From Thalassoroseus pseudoceratinae (GTDB lineage Bacteria; Planctomycetota; Planctomycetia; Planctomycetales; Planctomycetaceae): DNA of 64,000 bases. The stretch spans positions 62,001-126,000 of the forward strand of contig NZ_JAALXT010000003.1 in NCBI RefSeq assembly GCF_011634775.1, given 5' to 3'. Made by a program: the position numbers and the translations under genes. The notes beneath the pieces are model-generated. The model made no database searches, was not told the origin of the DNA, and saw only the letters and a program-made list of their open reading frames with translations. Shown piece by piece: positions 15,001 to 20,541 of the stretch. The stretch's first letter is position 1. Each line of letters begins with the position of its first letter.

Positions 15001-15352
15001 CGGTGGACCGGGAACGGCAGTCATCGAAGATGTGATCCTGACCAACGTGATCGAAGCCTCGGCACTCAACGGAAATGACTTCACCGAGTTGACGGTCGCG
15101 GACTACGATGGTGACGGCGACGATGACTTGTTCTTCTGGAACCCACAAACCGGACGCAACCGAACGGCGTTCGTCGACAACACCGATGGCCTCAGTTACG
15201 GTCTCGAAACCAATGGCGTGCCCAGCGGTGCGGTCAATGGTGGGGCATTCCAGATCGTGATTGGCCTCAACTTCAACGGTGGAGTCGAAGACGAATTGTT
15301 CTTCTTCGATCCGATCGGTGGCTTCAATCGACTGGCTAGCCGCTCTGTCTAA
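2..15352 (+). CDS. Giant modular surface/secreted protein (5' end outside window)
   Basis: The frame is open from the first bases and the N-terminus lacks a signal peptide, so the gene continues upstream; a TTG at 17 is only the first possible in-window start. At least 5116 residues are visible. Modules in order, by nucleotide position: degenerate metzincin-like domain with EGIGQAIGLGS (1067-1099); PPC-like beta domain (about 1220-1590); three beta-helix modules, each ending in a GDW/DWG..F-type strand near 2120, 3806 and 4710, the second interrupted by a metzincin-like domain with HEIGHTVSLDH (3524-3556) and an IMG Met-turn; PPC-like domains (4864-5315, 5450-5890, 8010-8330); a jelly-roll-like region (about 7380-7840); FEF-type repeats (about 8420-8720 and 9470-10260); more parallel-beta repeats (10890-11480); five Calx-beta repeats (12147-14055); six FG-GAP-like repeats (14378-15349). 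Probably an adhesin or matrix protein. No sortase, dockerin or PEP-CTERM tail is seen. Confidence 0.9.
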   Translation, partial: NDPITLATRIRNAIETTLNNNFVGPEQAVTVSQDPTDRTIVSVVGTAFSADVSVSGEGIELGDGAIVPQLDRINVYFNTNDPLDPVTATVASNYRLVDAITGDTTLPTNVLFYESSNTVSLQFANPIDGELYNLKIGQDFQGGATITPFNETNDDNSSFNTATDLGELLSSAGRVINALIEPQDAFVLLPPEPGGNDEPGHRDVTPQNHLQFNEDGTPLQVPKQIPVINYNFQTVYGFNEGGVQQENTISDLQKQRIREIFDLFSYYAGVQFVETESKGLTIAVGQINVSQFPGGPQVTKIEPRANDQVEYAVVPLTQTNGAINPFSTGLLIMDGNEPFNQDNNEYGGFFFRQAMEGIGQAIGLGSAFELAAIMGEETVGVAGANPIGEPVFPGDHDITHLRRLYPRHATDIDLYQFNVTETGTLNAQTFAQRLVNQNGADNVPDGTPEPSLLNSHLILFDADGNVLASNDDYFSKDSLIEVMLQSGTYYIGVSAAGNDDYDPSVRNSGFGGQSDGEYELRLGFTPQPSDTATILDADGNPTPLDGDADGVAGGEFTFSFRGNDGTNTIYVDVTNTDSGSGSVANPYQSLSDAFAAATPDTIVRVSGNVSDTPYIIGVDNNGNPVAGAQLANLEVPEGVTLMIDAGAIFKLSNANIDVGSESALVSREGAALQVLGTTDDDVIFTSYRDDLFGGDSDGVGPNVRPDDWGGLVFREDSDFDNFQTFNTMNPGQAEAVFLNYVNHATILFGGGLVATGSGSASFDPITLFAYSQDEAIALDSVPTGSEFRGFGPRPTLSFNTIFDNAGNAISANPNNFSDTLGRIGPDIHDNTIQRNTVNGLFVRINQSGNQALDELEVGAQFDDTDIVHVVTQNLIVSGNPGGSVEFNNVTRPRFSGRLTIDPGVVVKLGSSRIEAERGGAQVIAEGTDDNPIIFTSIFDDTYGGSGTFDTNNDNDDVDQDGVADLPTMHADVLEGTSREEFEALESVTGHSRYSTKTPPVLAQADARPGDDILTIVLDFKEVGEATSSDIFNNVVDAIDLSSFGFTPADFDTIAQSVLAAVEFDYFGIPQGTTPVPVGEDLVIDFLIGDIGTAPIGVTEYYYVQIGSGVSGPGFNGPLGVAGGSVVRNATGVGPAFGIQTGDVVATVFTDIVSTIAGVQGDLVATTNAIAGTTSHEIGHTVSLDHINRAGVVTPNGKPPIMGTGAIDLPDSDRIIDREFSLSGQNQEAGNQSQFHIQQLVDALGTHLIDGTGGTPPVIPGVERGTAAPGDWAGIVFNATSSGSFNNIRVSYAGGGAPAEGDFAEFNPLEIHQAEVRVVNSDFRLNADGTGPAGQDVDRNGRGENSSATIFVRGAQPIIMDNDFRDNDGNTISINANALIADTLADTGNVTGFAYSGAEEQALFTSFANNRGPLVRINRITGSDDTDAGIDVTNGMEVRGTEGLAFNDSDIAPSVITTDTVWDDTDIVHVVRDEIRTTNMHTFGSLLLQSSATSSLVVKLLGATAGFTADGEPLDIDDRIGGTVQIVGAPGFPVVMTSLNDDSVSAGFRPDGFPNSDTNGDGSSGAAPSAGDWRSIQFNQYANDRNVDIILEAERGGGVGPDTNAQRTLAEPLGLLASNGTKGSDANNRAGFEIHGIINPDGNDDRDTYSFIAQTGTEVWIDIDRTDSSLDTFIELMNSAGVVIASSDSNTVLNVDRLGNPRPNTIGLPLIKDSRDGGDFYTTNPKDAGMRVVLPGIEGDDNIYYLRVSSRGTPDSGEYTSGQYELQVRLQQEDEHAGSTVRFADIRYSTDGIEVSGLPSNSPLTGEAGESGLDGAETNNSFGTADSLGNLLATNRNTLSVAGVLPNDADVDFYRFTVDYQDIDPTFDGDDFERFAVTFDIDYAEGFAGGDMTLFVFDDTGRLVLMSQDSRNQADVPAPLNGNDSDDLTRGTNSSTDPFLGPVELPQGDYIVAVATDFEDPTDLSRSSRVPQVLTQFTDANSAFPLTRVEPNLAVDRIVEDHIDYDGFFTLPDADEDSTFIGETFEQGASTDQRNDEQELKKIVDTRDAEIELGSSFVPWYLGDVGLFVVEPLGNNTSRVRIVDPFTGHEEVVVGVVNERLEDLTVRMTDGRLISFDSQNGTPTDGNTGGFNQIDTTNIANDDFNQFNDTITNNRTGGNLVTYSGPNDIAPPGSNNNGVGFTWNAISLNENRDLFLRDGGPGSTNDGYFAIGTRNDLIRAGNSPTGLITYNVLYQFNSNGSAVGNSRNPNSQVIGAGTNIEERGILDTSVGATGDMVNGSDLITGMAVVNGIVWAVDESGDLYTISGATSTNAQLNFVTTVLDEAGNPIQFTGLTPGPERTEDGRYEDTLFATDANGRLYAIATGDDFATVDTTEQAGDLLPVFFNAQRSVQLTSSFGTPLSGQEGLVFSNLTENLWHIEGDRGADPGHGLDTTFDRRRLYDPVPTDRYDPRSPETLGGDTGRIGSSSLQFGAGGLGDDYEFAGGAHGSIETNTFDLTGYSALDEPSLYFNYYLETENAQYDPLSSQDELFRDSLRVFIANDSGEWQLLTTNNEYDPVDILRGDELNNSSIFDVQQTFDIEQRDSWRQVKVDLGPYAGQENLRLRIDFSTFGSMGTGLIDTVGEELRAVNGWQIANGDTFTIAGTSPSTVLAAAQNVDNGGWNTNPNPDIQNATTRPHVSIDGAGDGTFDYYSFTVANAGDVGTFDIDDENFATQLFLFNDSGTVIASSAFGADIQDFTFASAGTYYLGVSSFGSTDDAGAIVGNPPQMGDVYTLHLSLDNHPLNPLGQDPIAEVEPNHPEDVTFEFDNDFTVVFPTGSRINDGDEIEVNDVQDAIFEFTQDASSYTGANIPVEYSKTDTAQEVARAFRDAVRATFGSDLVVNAELDQPQRVNLFSVADVIDVTVRNTSQIELEGIGGGQAGFEAASTNTRIRVHSGMNRFDDGAVSDGIGRETPENSDVVTQIKNALVDVYTDANADEFWREQVFKNYREVIRIIKLDVTDAGPLGLTEANGARGRIEDGEAVGNPLPTVNGQYLVGMPGDSFGSVANNKGLENNNFEGVYIDDIIIGFASRGDYVTGTDVYSQAQNTTFTSTAASEIETGLYQLEIRRATEFDIDRRDDAFEIFQQKNSNTNYDSTLDFTIDIKDLQTGSDVTVVAPRGAEIAEGQTFLVSDGVNTFTFEFAQTALAAELSRGDTLNNSSLFTLTNTGDTNIATVDLTLPSGLVFDVNQSNITVSSGGSLTGISTTPDFQGSNGRVLRVSFSNFEPGETVSFGMDVDQNDGDPNNGEETINGSSIVGTQVLFRDVNGDTVLNEAFQPVPDLNGPAGRITGGSSVRAGNVAVPFLVDDRASTIAAAMRDAINRVSNSNPNPQPLDPLNPVLLDVVAGIDDGTDASASSSTSNRVNLFGAVDFFAPNGVNLDLTRGVTGTVNRGIRDDSFASNLDPGPLGAPLFTIPSSINLEYVQFLSDLFSFTNDSPTGEWITSITLDLTEAQLRSNELGLTAPVFDPAATSLSIRGTTSQINLPTPQVQVSPDGSSATVNILDSSPFESGEEFNFGIPFASGLPLGPELIDTIVTFEFEHPITGATRTVEGRFLEGTGSNYAVFVANTDAGTGANIGEKQSPISYIVNTGIGDANLEREQGQLVISQNKITNTANTGISVDAAQRSQSALAPLGVPINFAPQNDQNLVPGVKIVNNVVATFGQSGISLAGDPNSGTVANAAVPFARVINNTLYGGETPTGTGISVTNNASPTILNNIFANLTTGIIVDASSDQANTVTGFNLYSNNGNNASIGGTVFGPTAVVATQDIVADPAQQLFVDPSTNNFYPADGSPAIDSATNSLPDRASITSFADALGIPESTILAPDIDRFGQTRVDDPQQNPPFSGGTEEIIKDRGAVERADFNGPTVELVDPVDNGNDPEDEDPANTIVRLDNPAQREFVIKFNDLGIGIDDDSVTPDKFTIMYDDGTGPRTLELTNDYLFFYNSNTNEVTLAPVAGLYPFGTYTIVVDNAVNGQGVATGVRDEAGNPVIGNQGDGSVQFTIQLIAGGLSISDAPMITEGDFGESFANFTVTLTSPSASTVSVDYEAMVDPDGMNPATVDEDFRAITGTVTFNPGETTQTITIPIIGDSMIETDETFVVMLSNPVNSRFETPDDQVALGTIIDDDPKFSFPVGVTDPMAPENSGEIVFQVALLDDPKASVAVDFATQDVTGSDAATAGADYFATNGTLVLKYNIDDNTYRVFIHSGGSTEELDPIDASDVANLVVPISVELLDDSLVEVPERFNLLLSNARRVTTDGNGQITGTVAGTIGVADGEATGTITDNEPTVSLFSATVTEGEEGEDRFLDFRVEVEGEVVTPFQLNFDTVDGTAIGFPAMDADYQLQDTSITVTDAGTYTVRVKVFGDDIAEGPSETFSLVLSLQDPGSANLVGGLNNQLVVSGTIIDDDTPSFTISDVTVIEGDDPDTPATAVFTVTLLNRPETGDYYIDYETVAGTATEADYTPIMGRLEFLEGVGPDSQTVSVTITNDDIREGDEEFTVLLTLPDVDDPNIPTPPPVPAIVLKEEGTGTILDDDSPKFMVDDVTVVEGQVNFAEFLVTMTELPLAGETATVRFQTRDGSATAGLDYQATSGTLSFTDADANGQIVRVPIRIDDVDELFEDFELVLSDATNSGILDGIGVGTILDRTTTLEELLQIPNQSMLTTEDIREITLPRTDATGEVIVYTAVSNNDQVTVTVEDNHIILDPVDGFIGTADITVTATTANETATDTFRLTVLSRPEAIITDQPVDRLAINGFPEVVEGDFDGGDGGEDLFFYNPLTGANRFLMNGVADITYLTNAIDPTALNGNDFTQLVAGDFGGTGGFTDLFFYNPLTGKNRMATFQAAGVLQVETNIVDPTAINGNDFTDVSSGSFRVSAANDGDDLFFWNRTTGKNRIVAFNSTSPIPTQASVQTNFVNPAAINGNDFDTVVTGNFDGEGLDDLYFWNGTTGKNRHITLVQSGGPGTAVIEDVILTNVIEASALNGNDFTELTVADYDGDGDDDLFFWNPQTGRNRTAFVDNTDGLSYGLETNGVPSGAVNGGAFQIVIGLNFNGGVEDELFFFDPIGGFNRLASRSV

Positions 15353-15377
15353 CCGAGTCAAACGTCAACCAACTCCA

Positions 15378-15409
15378 AGCCGCTTCGCTCCGTGCGAGGC
15401 GGCTTTTTT
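15378..15409 (+). terminator. Rho-independent terminator of the giant gene
   Basis: AGCCGCTTCG pairs with CGAGGCGGCT (one G.U pair) around a 7-base loop and is followed by six T residues. It starts 25 bases after the stop codon at 15350-15352. Confidence 0.9.
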
Positions 15410-15466
15410 GATTGCCACGAAGGATTCGTTCCACCGACGCGAACAAAATACCGATCAAATCCGGGG

Positions 15467-15495
15467 GTGACACGGTTGTCACATGGGGGTAATAT
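15467..15495 (+). promoter_or_regulatory. Candidate sigma-70 promoter with palindrome over the -35 box
   Basis: GTGACA (5 of 6 matches to TTGACA), a 17-bp spacer, then TAATAT (4 of 6 matches to TATAAT). The -35 is the left arm of the perfect palindrome GTGACA-CGGT-TGTCAC (15467-15482), which could be an operator. The inferred transcript start near 15502 gives a leader of about 45 nt to the lipoprotein ATG at 15547. Inference from pattern only. Confidence 0.4.
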
Positions 15496-15546
15496 CCTGC
15501 CCTTCAATACAATTTCGCGCGGGCATTGTTTCATGGACGAAACGCC

Positions 15547-16197
15547 ATGCCGACACAATGGATTCTTGGTGGCTTAGTCATCTTAGGTAGTTTGCCTTTG
15601 ACGGGGTGTGCCACATCGACTGGGAACGGTGCGTTGTTCGGTACCGGACTCGGCGCAACGACCGGGGCAGTTCTCGGGAGCGTTTCAGGGAACGCTGGCA
15701 AGGGAGCATTGATTGGCGCGACCGCCGGTGCTCTCGGGGGAGCGTTGGTCGGAAACGCCGAAGACGCCGCACGTCAACGTGACGCCGCCTGGGCACATGC
15801 CTACCAAGTCGAACAACAGCAATTCGCAGCCCAAGCCGTGACAAACGCCGATGTGGTCACGATGACGCAAAGCGGCGTCAGTCAGGAAGTGATCATCAAC
15901 GCCATCCGCACACGGGGCGGACAATTCGACACCAGTCCCAATGCATTGATCTGGTTGAAAAACAGTGGCGTCTCCGATGCAGTAATCGCGACCATGCAAC
16001 AAAGCGGCTCGCCAATCGCTCCGGTGAGCACAACAACCGTGGTTCCGCCGCCTGCGATCGGTCCTGAGGTGATCGTCGTCGAACCGCGACCGGCGCCCAT
16101 TTTCGTGCATCCTGGACCGATCCGGTTCCGTTCGCCAAGACGCTGCCGACCGTATCGACGGCATGGCCACAGTGCCCATTTGCATATCGATCTGTAG
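15547..16197 (+). CDS. Glycine-zipper lipoprotein
   Basis: 216 residues. The N-terminus is a lipoprotein signal peptide with lipobox LTGC, so the mature protein is expected to be lipid-anchored in the envelope. Next comes a glycine-zipper stretch of repeated GxxxG-type spacing (about residues 28-72), known from outer-membrane-associated proteins such as the Gly-zipper_Omp family. Two related helical repeats follow, each with a GVSxxVI core (about residues 95-150). The tail is rich in Pro, Arg and His. I chose ATG 15547 over an upstream in-frame TTG (15526) because it places the signal peptide directly at the start. The gene ends 15 bp from the convergent toroid gene. The exact role is unknown; envelope structure is the best guess. 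Confidence 0.8.
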   Translation: MPTQWILGGLVILGSLPLTGCATSTGNGALFGTGLGATTGAVLGSVSGNAGKGALIGATAGALGGALVGNAEDAARQRDAAWAHAYQVEQQQFAAQAVTNADVVTMTQSGVSQEVIINAIRTRGGQFDTSPNALIWLKNSGVSDAVIATMQQSGSPIAPVSTTTVVPPPAIGPEVIVVEPRPAPIFVHPGPIRFRSPRRCRPYRRHGHSAHLHIDL

Positions 16198-16212
16198 ACG
16201 ATTCGATGGGGC

Positions 16213-18336
16213 TCACGATGTCGGTTGTTCGAGCGATGTATGGCGGTATGGTGTTTCGAGGATGAGTAGACACATCACGGTGATGTATAGCCGACCGGCT
16301 TTCTCGCCGTACTCGTAAGGATCACCCGCTGGAATCGGCGACCAACTTCCACGGGTCGATCGCCCGCCGCCGGTGAATTGATGGTCGAGAATCTCCGTCG
16401 CCGTCTGTTGATACCACCGCTGGAATCGCTCGTCATTCAAGTTGTGCAGCACTTGGCCGGTGTAGTACCAAGAGTAGACATTGCGTTTCCCCTTGGCCCA
16501 AACTGGCTCATTGGGTGGTGAGAGCAAGTAATCCACGCCGCTGTTGAGTGCCGGTTCTTGCTGCGTCCAGCCGAAGTACTGACGACATAACAACCCGGCA
16601 CCCGTCATTGCGTGAGTCGCATCCCAACCGGGACGTGGTTCATATTTGTAACGGGCACCGTCTTCAAGTTGGACTAAGTCGAGAAACTTCATCCCGCGAC
16701 GGAACGGTTCGCCTGGCACACGTAAGTTCGCGACTCGAGCCGTATGCAACGCCATCAACGCCCAACCGGTAACAGATAAATCACCGACCGATTGATCATC
16801 TTGTGGTTGATATTTCCAGCCGCCTTCAATTGGTTGTTGGCTGTCCAAAAGAAACCGAATTCCTCGCTCGGCCGGTTCGATGAACTTTCGATCGCCCGTC
16901 ATCGCGTAGGCTTCGCAAATGGCGATCAGGGCTTGGGAATGAGCGTAGTAAGCGGTTTGCCGACCGAGTTCGTCCCAATCATGGAAATCACCGTTCGGCT
17001 TCTGCACATCGAGGAGCCAATTCAGACCGCGTTCGATGCCCTCACGCGTGGCTTCATCGTCGGCATTCACGTGGGTTTGCCCATGCCCTAGAAATGCCAG
17101 CAATGCCAATGCCGTTGCGCCAGTGTCGGTTCTCAAGACGACTTCGCTCGCATTCGGATACCCAGCGTGCAGTTGCCAATGCCCTTCGGGTTGTTGATGC
17201 CGCAATAGCCACTTCAGTCCGGAAGAAACGGCCTCATCAATTCGCTCTGCCCCTTCAAACTCTGAGAGTGCTACGCGTCGTTTTTCCGGTGTGCGAGTGG
17301 AAAGCAGTTCTTTGACATTCGCCAACGAAGCTGGACCGTCCGTCGGTTCGTCGTCTTCCCGCATGGCTCGCAACGGGTTTCGCGTTGGCGTGGTATTCGA
17401 ATCGGCATTGAAGTCCAACCCCCGCAACTCGACAGCGGCTGTTTCTTTCGGAGCTTCGATAACCTCGGTTTGTTCCCGTTCGGTGATCCAACCGCCATTG
17501 ATGACAATGTCGTTTTGGTCGAGAAAGCTCACTTTGAACAACCACAGCATCGCCAACAAGAGAACATGAGCCACCGCACTCATACCAAGGGCGGGGAGGC
17601 TTCGTTTGGTCTCCTTTTCGAATGACTCAACGAACGTATCCTCCGTGCGGAGCAGGTCATCCGGATCGAGACGCAATCGAACGCGGCTTGAGCTGGCTTC
17701 CGGGCGAGAACCGCCGAGAGCCTGTTGCACACGGCGGAATTCTCGCGGGCTGATCGGTTTTGTGGTGAAGTAATCTAAGTCGTGTTGCGTGATGATCGCG
17801 TCTTGGTAGTCGTGCCCGAGACCCATCGCAATGAGTCGCCAGGCCAGGACAACGATGCTAGCGACAACAATCCCGGCGGCCAATGACGCGGTATCCGAAG
17901 GAAACTTCTCAGCCAGTACGAAGGCACCAAACCCGGCCACCAAAACCGCGTAGAGTCCGGCCGTCATCCAGCCCATATTTGATGCCGCATATCCCAGTCC
18001 AACTGTCGCCAAGAAAAGCAGCAGCACGACGAACGTCTGAAAAAAACCTGCGGAGACAACTGCGCCACAGGTTGCGACCGTGAGCCCCACAAGCAACACA
18101 GTTCCAGCCGCGATCAAGAGAGGATTCCGTTGACGGAGCGGCGTTGACGGCTGCTGTTTTGCCGTTTGTTGCAACCCGAGTCCTCGAATCTCACCGGCCG
18201 GTTTCCAGCGGGATTGATCGCGGCTGACTTCGTCGGTTGGTTGTAACTGTCCGTCGCGAGCCAAGCGTTGCAGGTCGGCGGCGGCAAACGGCCCTCGGAC
18301 CTTGTTAGCGGAACGAACCCAAAATTCATGCGGCAT
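16213..18336 (-). CDS. Membrane protein with GYF_2-like and prenyltransferase-type toroid domains
   Basis: 707 residues. Residues 1-50 resemble a GYF_2 domain (FWVRSANKVRGPF, then a W-containing end). Several hydrophobic helices follow (about residues 73-170), and one further membrane segment near 250-270 precedes a charged linker. From about 370 to 700 there are alpha/alpha-barrel repeats of the prenyltransferase/squalene cyclase type (QQPEGHW, QKPNGDF, GGWKY motifs). The DxDD acid motif of squalene-hopene cyclases is absent: the matching region reads GDLSVTGWALM. A cyclase activity is therefore unlikely. This domain combination occurs in planctomycete proteins of unknown function. The start has a GGGGTG Shine-Dalgarno-like site 6 nt upstream. 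Confidence 0.75.
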   Translation of the reverse strand: MPHEFWVRSANKVRGPFAAADLQRLARDGQLQPTDEVSRDQSRWKPAGEIRGLGLQQTAKQQPSTPLRQRNPLLIAAGTVLLVGLTVATCGAVVSAGFFQTFVVLLLFLATVGLGYAASNMGWMTAGLYAVLVAGFGAFVLAEKFPSDTASLAAGIVVASIVVLAWRLIAMGLGHDYQDAIITQHDLDYFTTKPISPREFRRVQQALGGSRPEASSSRVRLRLDPDDLLRTEDTFVESFEKETKRSLPALGMSAVAHVLLLAMLWLFKVSFLDQNDIVINGGWITEREQTEVIEAPKETAAVELRGLDFNADSNTTPTRNPLRAMREDDEPTDGPASLANVKELLSTRTPEKRRVALSEFEGAERIDEAVSSGLKWLLRHQQPEGHWQLHAGYPNASEVVLRTDTGATALALLAFLGHGQTHVNADDEATREGIERGLNWLLDVQKPNGDFHDWDELGRQTAYYAHSQALIAICEAYAMTGDRKFIEPAERGIRFLLDSQQPIEGGWKYQPQDDQSVGDLSVTGWALMALHTARVANLRVPGEPFRRGMKFLDLVQLEDGARYKYEPRPGWDATHAMTGAGLLCRQYFGWTQQEPALNSGVDYLLSPPNEPVWAKGKRNVYSWYYTGQVLHNLNDERFQRWYQQTATEILDHQFTGGGRSTRGSWSPIPAGDPYEYGEKAGRLYITVMCLLILETPYRHTSLEQPTS

Positions 18337-18525
18337 TCAAACACCCCGGACCGGAACGGCTGCGGGTTGACGGGAGAAAACAGCGTTCAGTGTATCCGCG
18401 AGATGAAAGAAGTGACAACGTACGCGAGCAGTTCACGAATGATCAAAGCAGGATCCGTCTCGTGCAGACCGGGGGCCAAAGACTCTTTTCGAGTTCGCCA
18501 GGAATGCCGAAGACCGCAGAATGGT

Positions 18526-20325
18526 TTAAACGTCCAGACCGATCATCCGCATCAATTCCAACGCATTGCTCTTCTGAACAACACCCGGACGAATTTTGTA
18601 GTCGAACGTCATTTCGCCGTCTTCGATGTGATCTTCGAAGTGTGCATTCTCGGCTTTGCCATCAAGTTCCTGAACGATATCCGTGAGTGCAAGGTCGTGC
18701 GTCGTCACTAAACCGACGGCTCCCTTCTCGATAAGCTTCTTGATCACGCCTTCCGAACCGACTCGACGATCATGGGAATTCGTGCCCTGAAGAATCTCAT
18801 CCAGCAGGAAGAGCAACGGTCGTTCGTCTTCTGCAAGGTCGACGACGGCTTTCAATCGTCGCAAGACCGAATAGAACAGCGATCGCCCGTCTTGCAATGA
18901 ATCACTGATTCGCATGGCCGTCCCCAATTGGAGTGAGGTCAACCGCAGCGACTTCGCCCGCACCGGACCGCCCGCCAATGCCAAGACTGCGTTCGTTCCC
19001 ACTGTGCGAAGCAATGTGCTTTTGCCGGACATATTCGAACCGCTGATCAACACCAGCTGACGGTTGGAATCAAGTGCCAAGTCATTCCGAACACAATCGG
19101 CATCGGGAAGCAGTGGGTGCCCCAATTCCACACCATCGAGCACCGGGCCTTCGGCAACAATCTCCGGAAACGGATCGTCCGGACGTTCGTAACTGTGACC
19201 GGCCAGCGACGACAACGCCTCAAAACGTCCTACGACATCCAGCCACTGAGGAATGTGAGAACCGACATCTTCCCGCCATTTCTCGATCGCGTGTACCAGA
19301 TGCAATGGCAGACACAACACGAACGCGAACGGAAAGAAAAACTGATTTTGCAAGCTGTTGTTGAGCCAACCTGTGAGCTGATGCAGTTTTGCGATCTGTG
19401 CGGAGGGCGGGAGGCCATCGGTCTCCAAGGCTTGGCGGCTTCGGACCAAGAGTTCCGATTCGAATTGCCTGGCCTCAATGATCACCAACACTTCCGACAG
19501 AATTTGCAAGCCGATGTTTCCGATATCCACAGAATCGAACACCCGGCGGATCGTGCCGGCCGAGCTGGCGACGAACACAATTTCTAACAGCAACGGAGCG
19601 ACGAAAACCGACAGCCGATATCCCAAGAACAACCAAAGTACGAGCCCGGTCAGCGTCGAAGCAGCCAGAACAAAGGCGAGAACACGTCGCCAAGGTTCAA
19701 CAGGAGCGGGAGGCTCGACCGACCATTCCCGCAATCGGTTCTGATCAAGCTCGTCATGCACGACGGCACTCAGCAACGCCAACTCTTCTCGGAGATCGAG
19801 TTCGGGGCGAAGCTCCCGCACGCTTTGCTGACGCTGTTGAATCTCGTCCTGACCAGCGGGTGAAAGCAGCCAGTTCGCCAAGACATCTTCGCCCAACCGC
19901 GTCCGTGCACGACAGAGCAGCTGGAATAGCGAGCCATCTCCAAATAAGTCGAGATCACCCGAATACACGTGATTGGGGTCGCCGTAGCGTTCTCCTGTCG
20001 CCCCTGTTTGGAACCATTCATCGTCCAGGCGTTTGAGTCCGCGTTCGTAGTACGTCACGGCCAGTTGAGCGGCCGAGAGACGTTTCAGCACACGACCGTG
20101 CCAGATCACCAATGCAACAAACGCCAAGAATGGCAGTAGAAGCCAGCCGGCCGAGCAAGTTTCTTGAAAGACAAGAACTGTCAGAATGATTCCGGCGAGG
20201 AACACCAATCCTCGGGCGGTCGCGATCCGACCGTCTACGGTCTTTAAGGCTGATACAACCGCGGATCGCGACTGTAGACGGTCGAGGTATTCACTGCGGG
20301 GCGACTTTCGCGGGGTGTCCGGCAT
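18526..20325 (-). CDS. Membrane-embedded MutS-family ATPase
   Basis: 599 residues from the ATG; a TTG 12 bases further upstream is also possible. The C-terminal half is a MutS-type ABC ATPase with Walker A GSNMSGKST, Walker B LLFLLDE followed by GTNSHDRR, and the switch-like TTHDLAL. The N-terminal half has two hydrophobic helices near residues 40-80 and two more near 230-275, which ordinary MutS and MutS2 lack. A MutS core-like helical region lies between. The mismatch-binding domain I and the Smr domain are missing. It is thus a MutS relative probably held in the membrane; a role in mismatch repair should not be assumed. It lies between the toroid gene and the response regulator on the same strand, with gaps of about 190-215 bp. 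Confidence 0.8.
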   Translation of the reverse strand: MPDTPRKSPRSEYLDRLQSRSAVVSALKTVDGRIATARGLVFLAGIILTVLVFQETCSAGWLLLPFLAFVALVIWHGRVLKRLSAAQLAVTYYERGLKRLDDEWFQTGATGERYGDPNHVYSGDLDLFGDGSLFQLLCRARTRLGEDVLANWLLSPAGQDEIQQRQQSVRELRPELDLREELALLSAVVHDELDQNRLREWSVEPPAPVEPWRRVLAFVLAASTLTGLVLWLFLGYRLSVFVAPLLLEIVFVASSAGTIRRVFDSVDIGNIGLQILSEVLVIIEARQFESELLVRSRQALETDGLPPSAQIAKLHQLTGWLNNSLQNQFFFPFAFVLCLPLHLVHAIEKWREDVGSHIPQWLDVVGRFEALSSLAGHSYERPDDPFPEIVAEGPVLDGVELGHPLLPDADCVRNDLALDSNRQLVLISGSNMSGKSTLLRTVGTNAVLALAGGPVRAKSLRLTSLQLGTAMRISDSLQDGRSLFYSVLRRLKAVVDLAEDERPLLFLLDEILQGTNSHDRRVGSEGVIKKLIEKGAVGLVTTHDLALTDIVQELDGKAENAHFEDHIEDGEMTFDYKIRPGVVQKSNALELMRMIGLDV

Positions 20326-20541
20326 ACGATCTAACAACTGGAACGGCGTTTCCGTGAGTTTGCCTGCAACTTCTAACGAATAACAAGCCGGCGGACCAGT
20401 CCACGCCCATAAGAAGTCGCTCGCCGAAACTTAGGATGCGAATGCGGGTTGACGTAAACTGTTTTGAAGGCGACCTTTGCGTCTTCCTGCGGTCATCAAG
20501 TTCACGTTGGAGAGTCAGCGGATTTGTTGGGCCGTTCGAAT

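Noticed and set aside
14378-15349. Tandem DNA repeats resembling a repeat array
   Set aside because: The periodicity is of the encoded FG-GAP-like domains, not of near-identical DNA, so it is neither CRISPR nor a satellite.
11468-15361. Long antisense open frames of 562 and 597 codons opposite the giant gene
   Set aside because: They follow from the codon bias of the sense gene, which leaves few antisense stops. The antisense products are rich in Arg, Val and Asp with no recognisable domain or ribosome-binding site.
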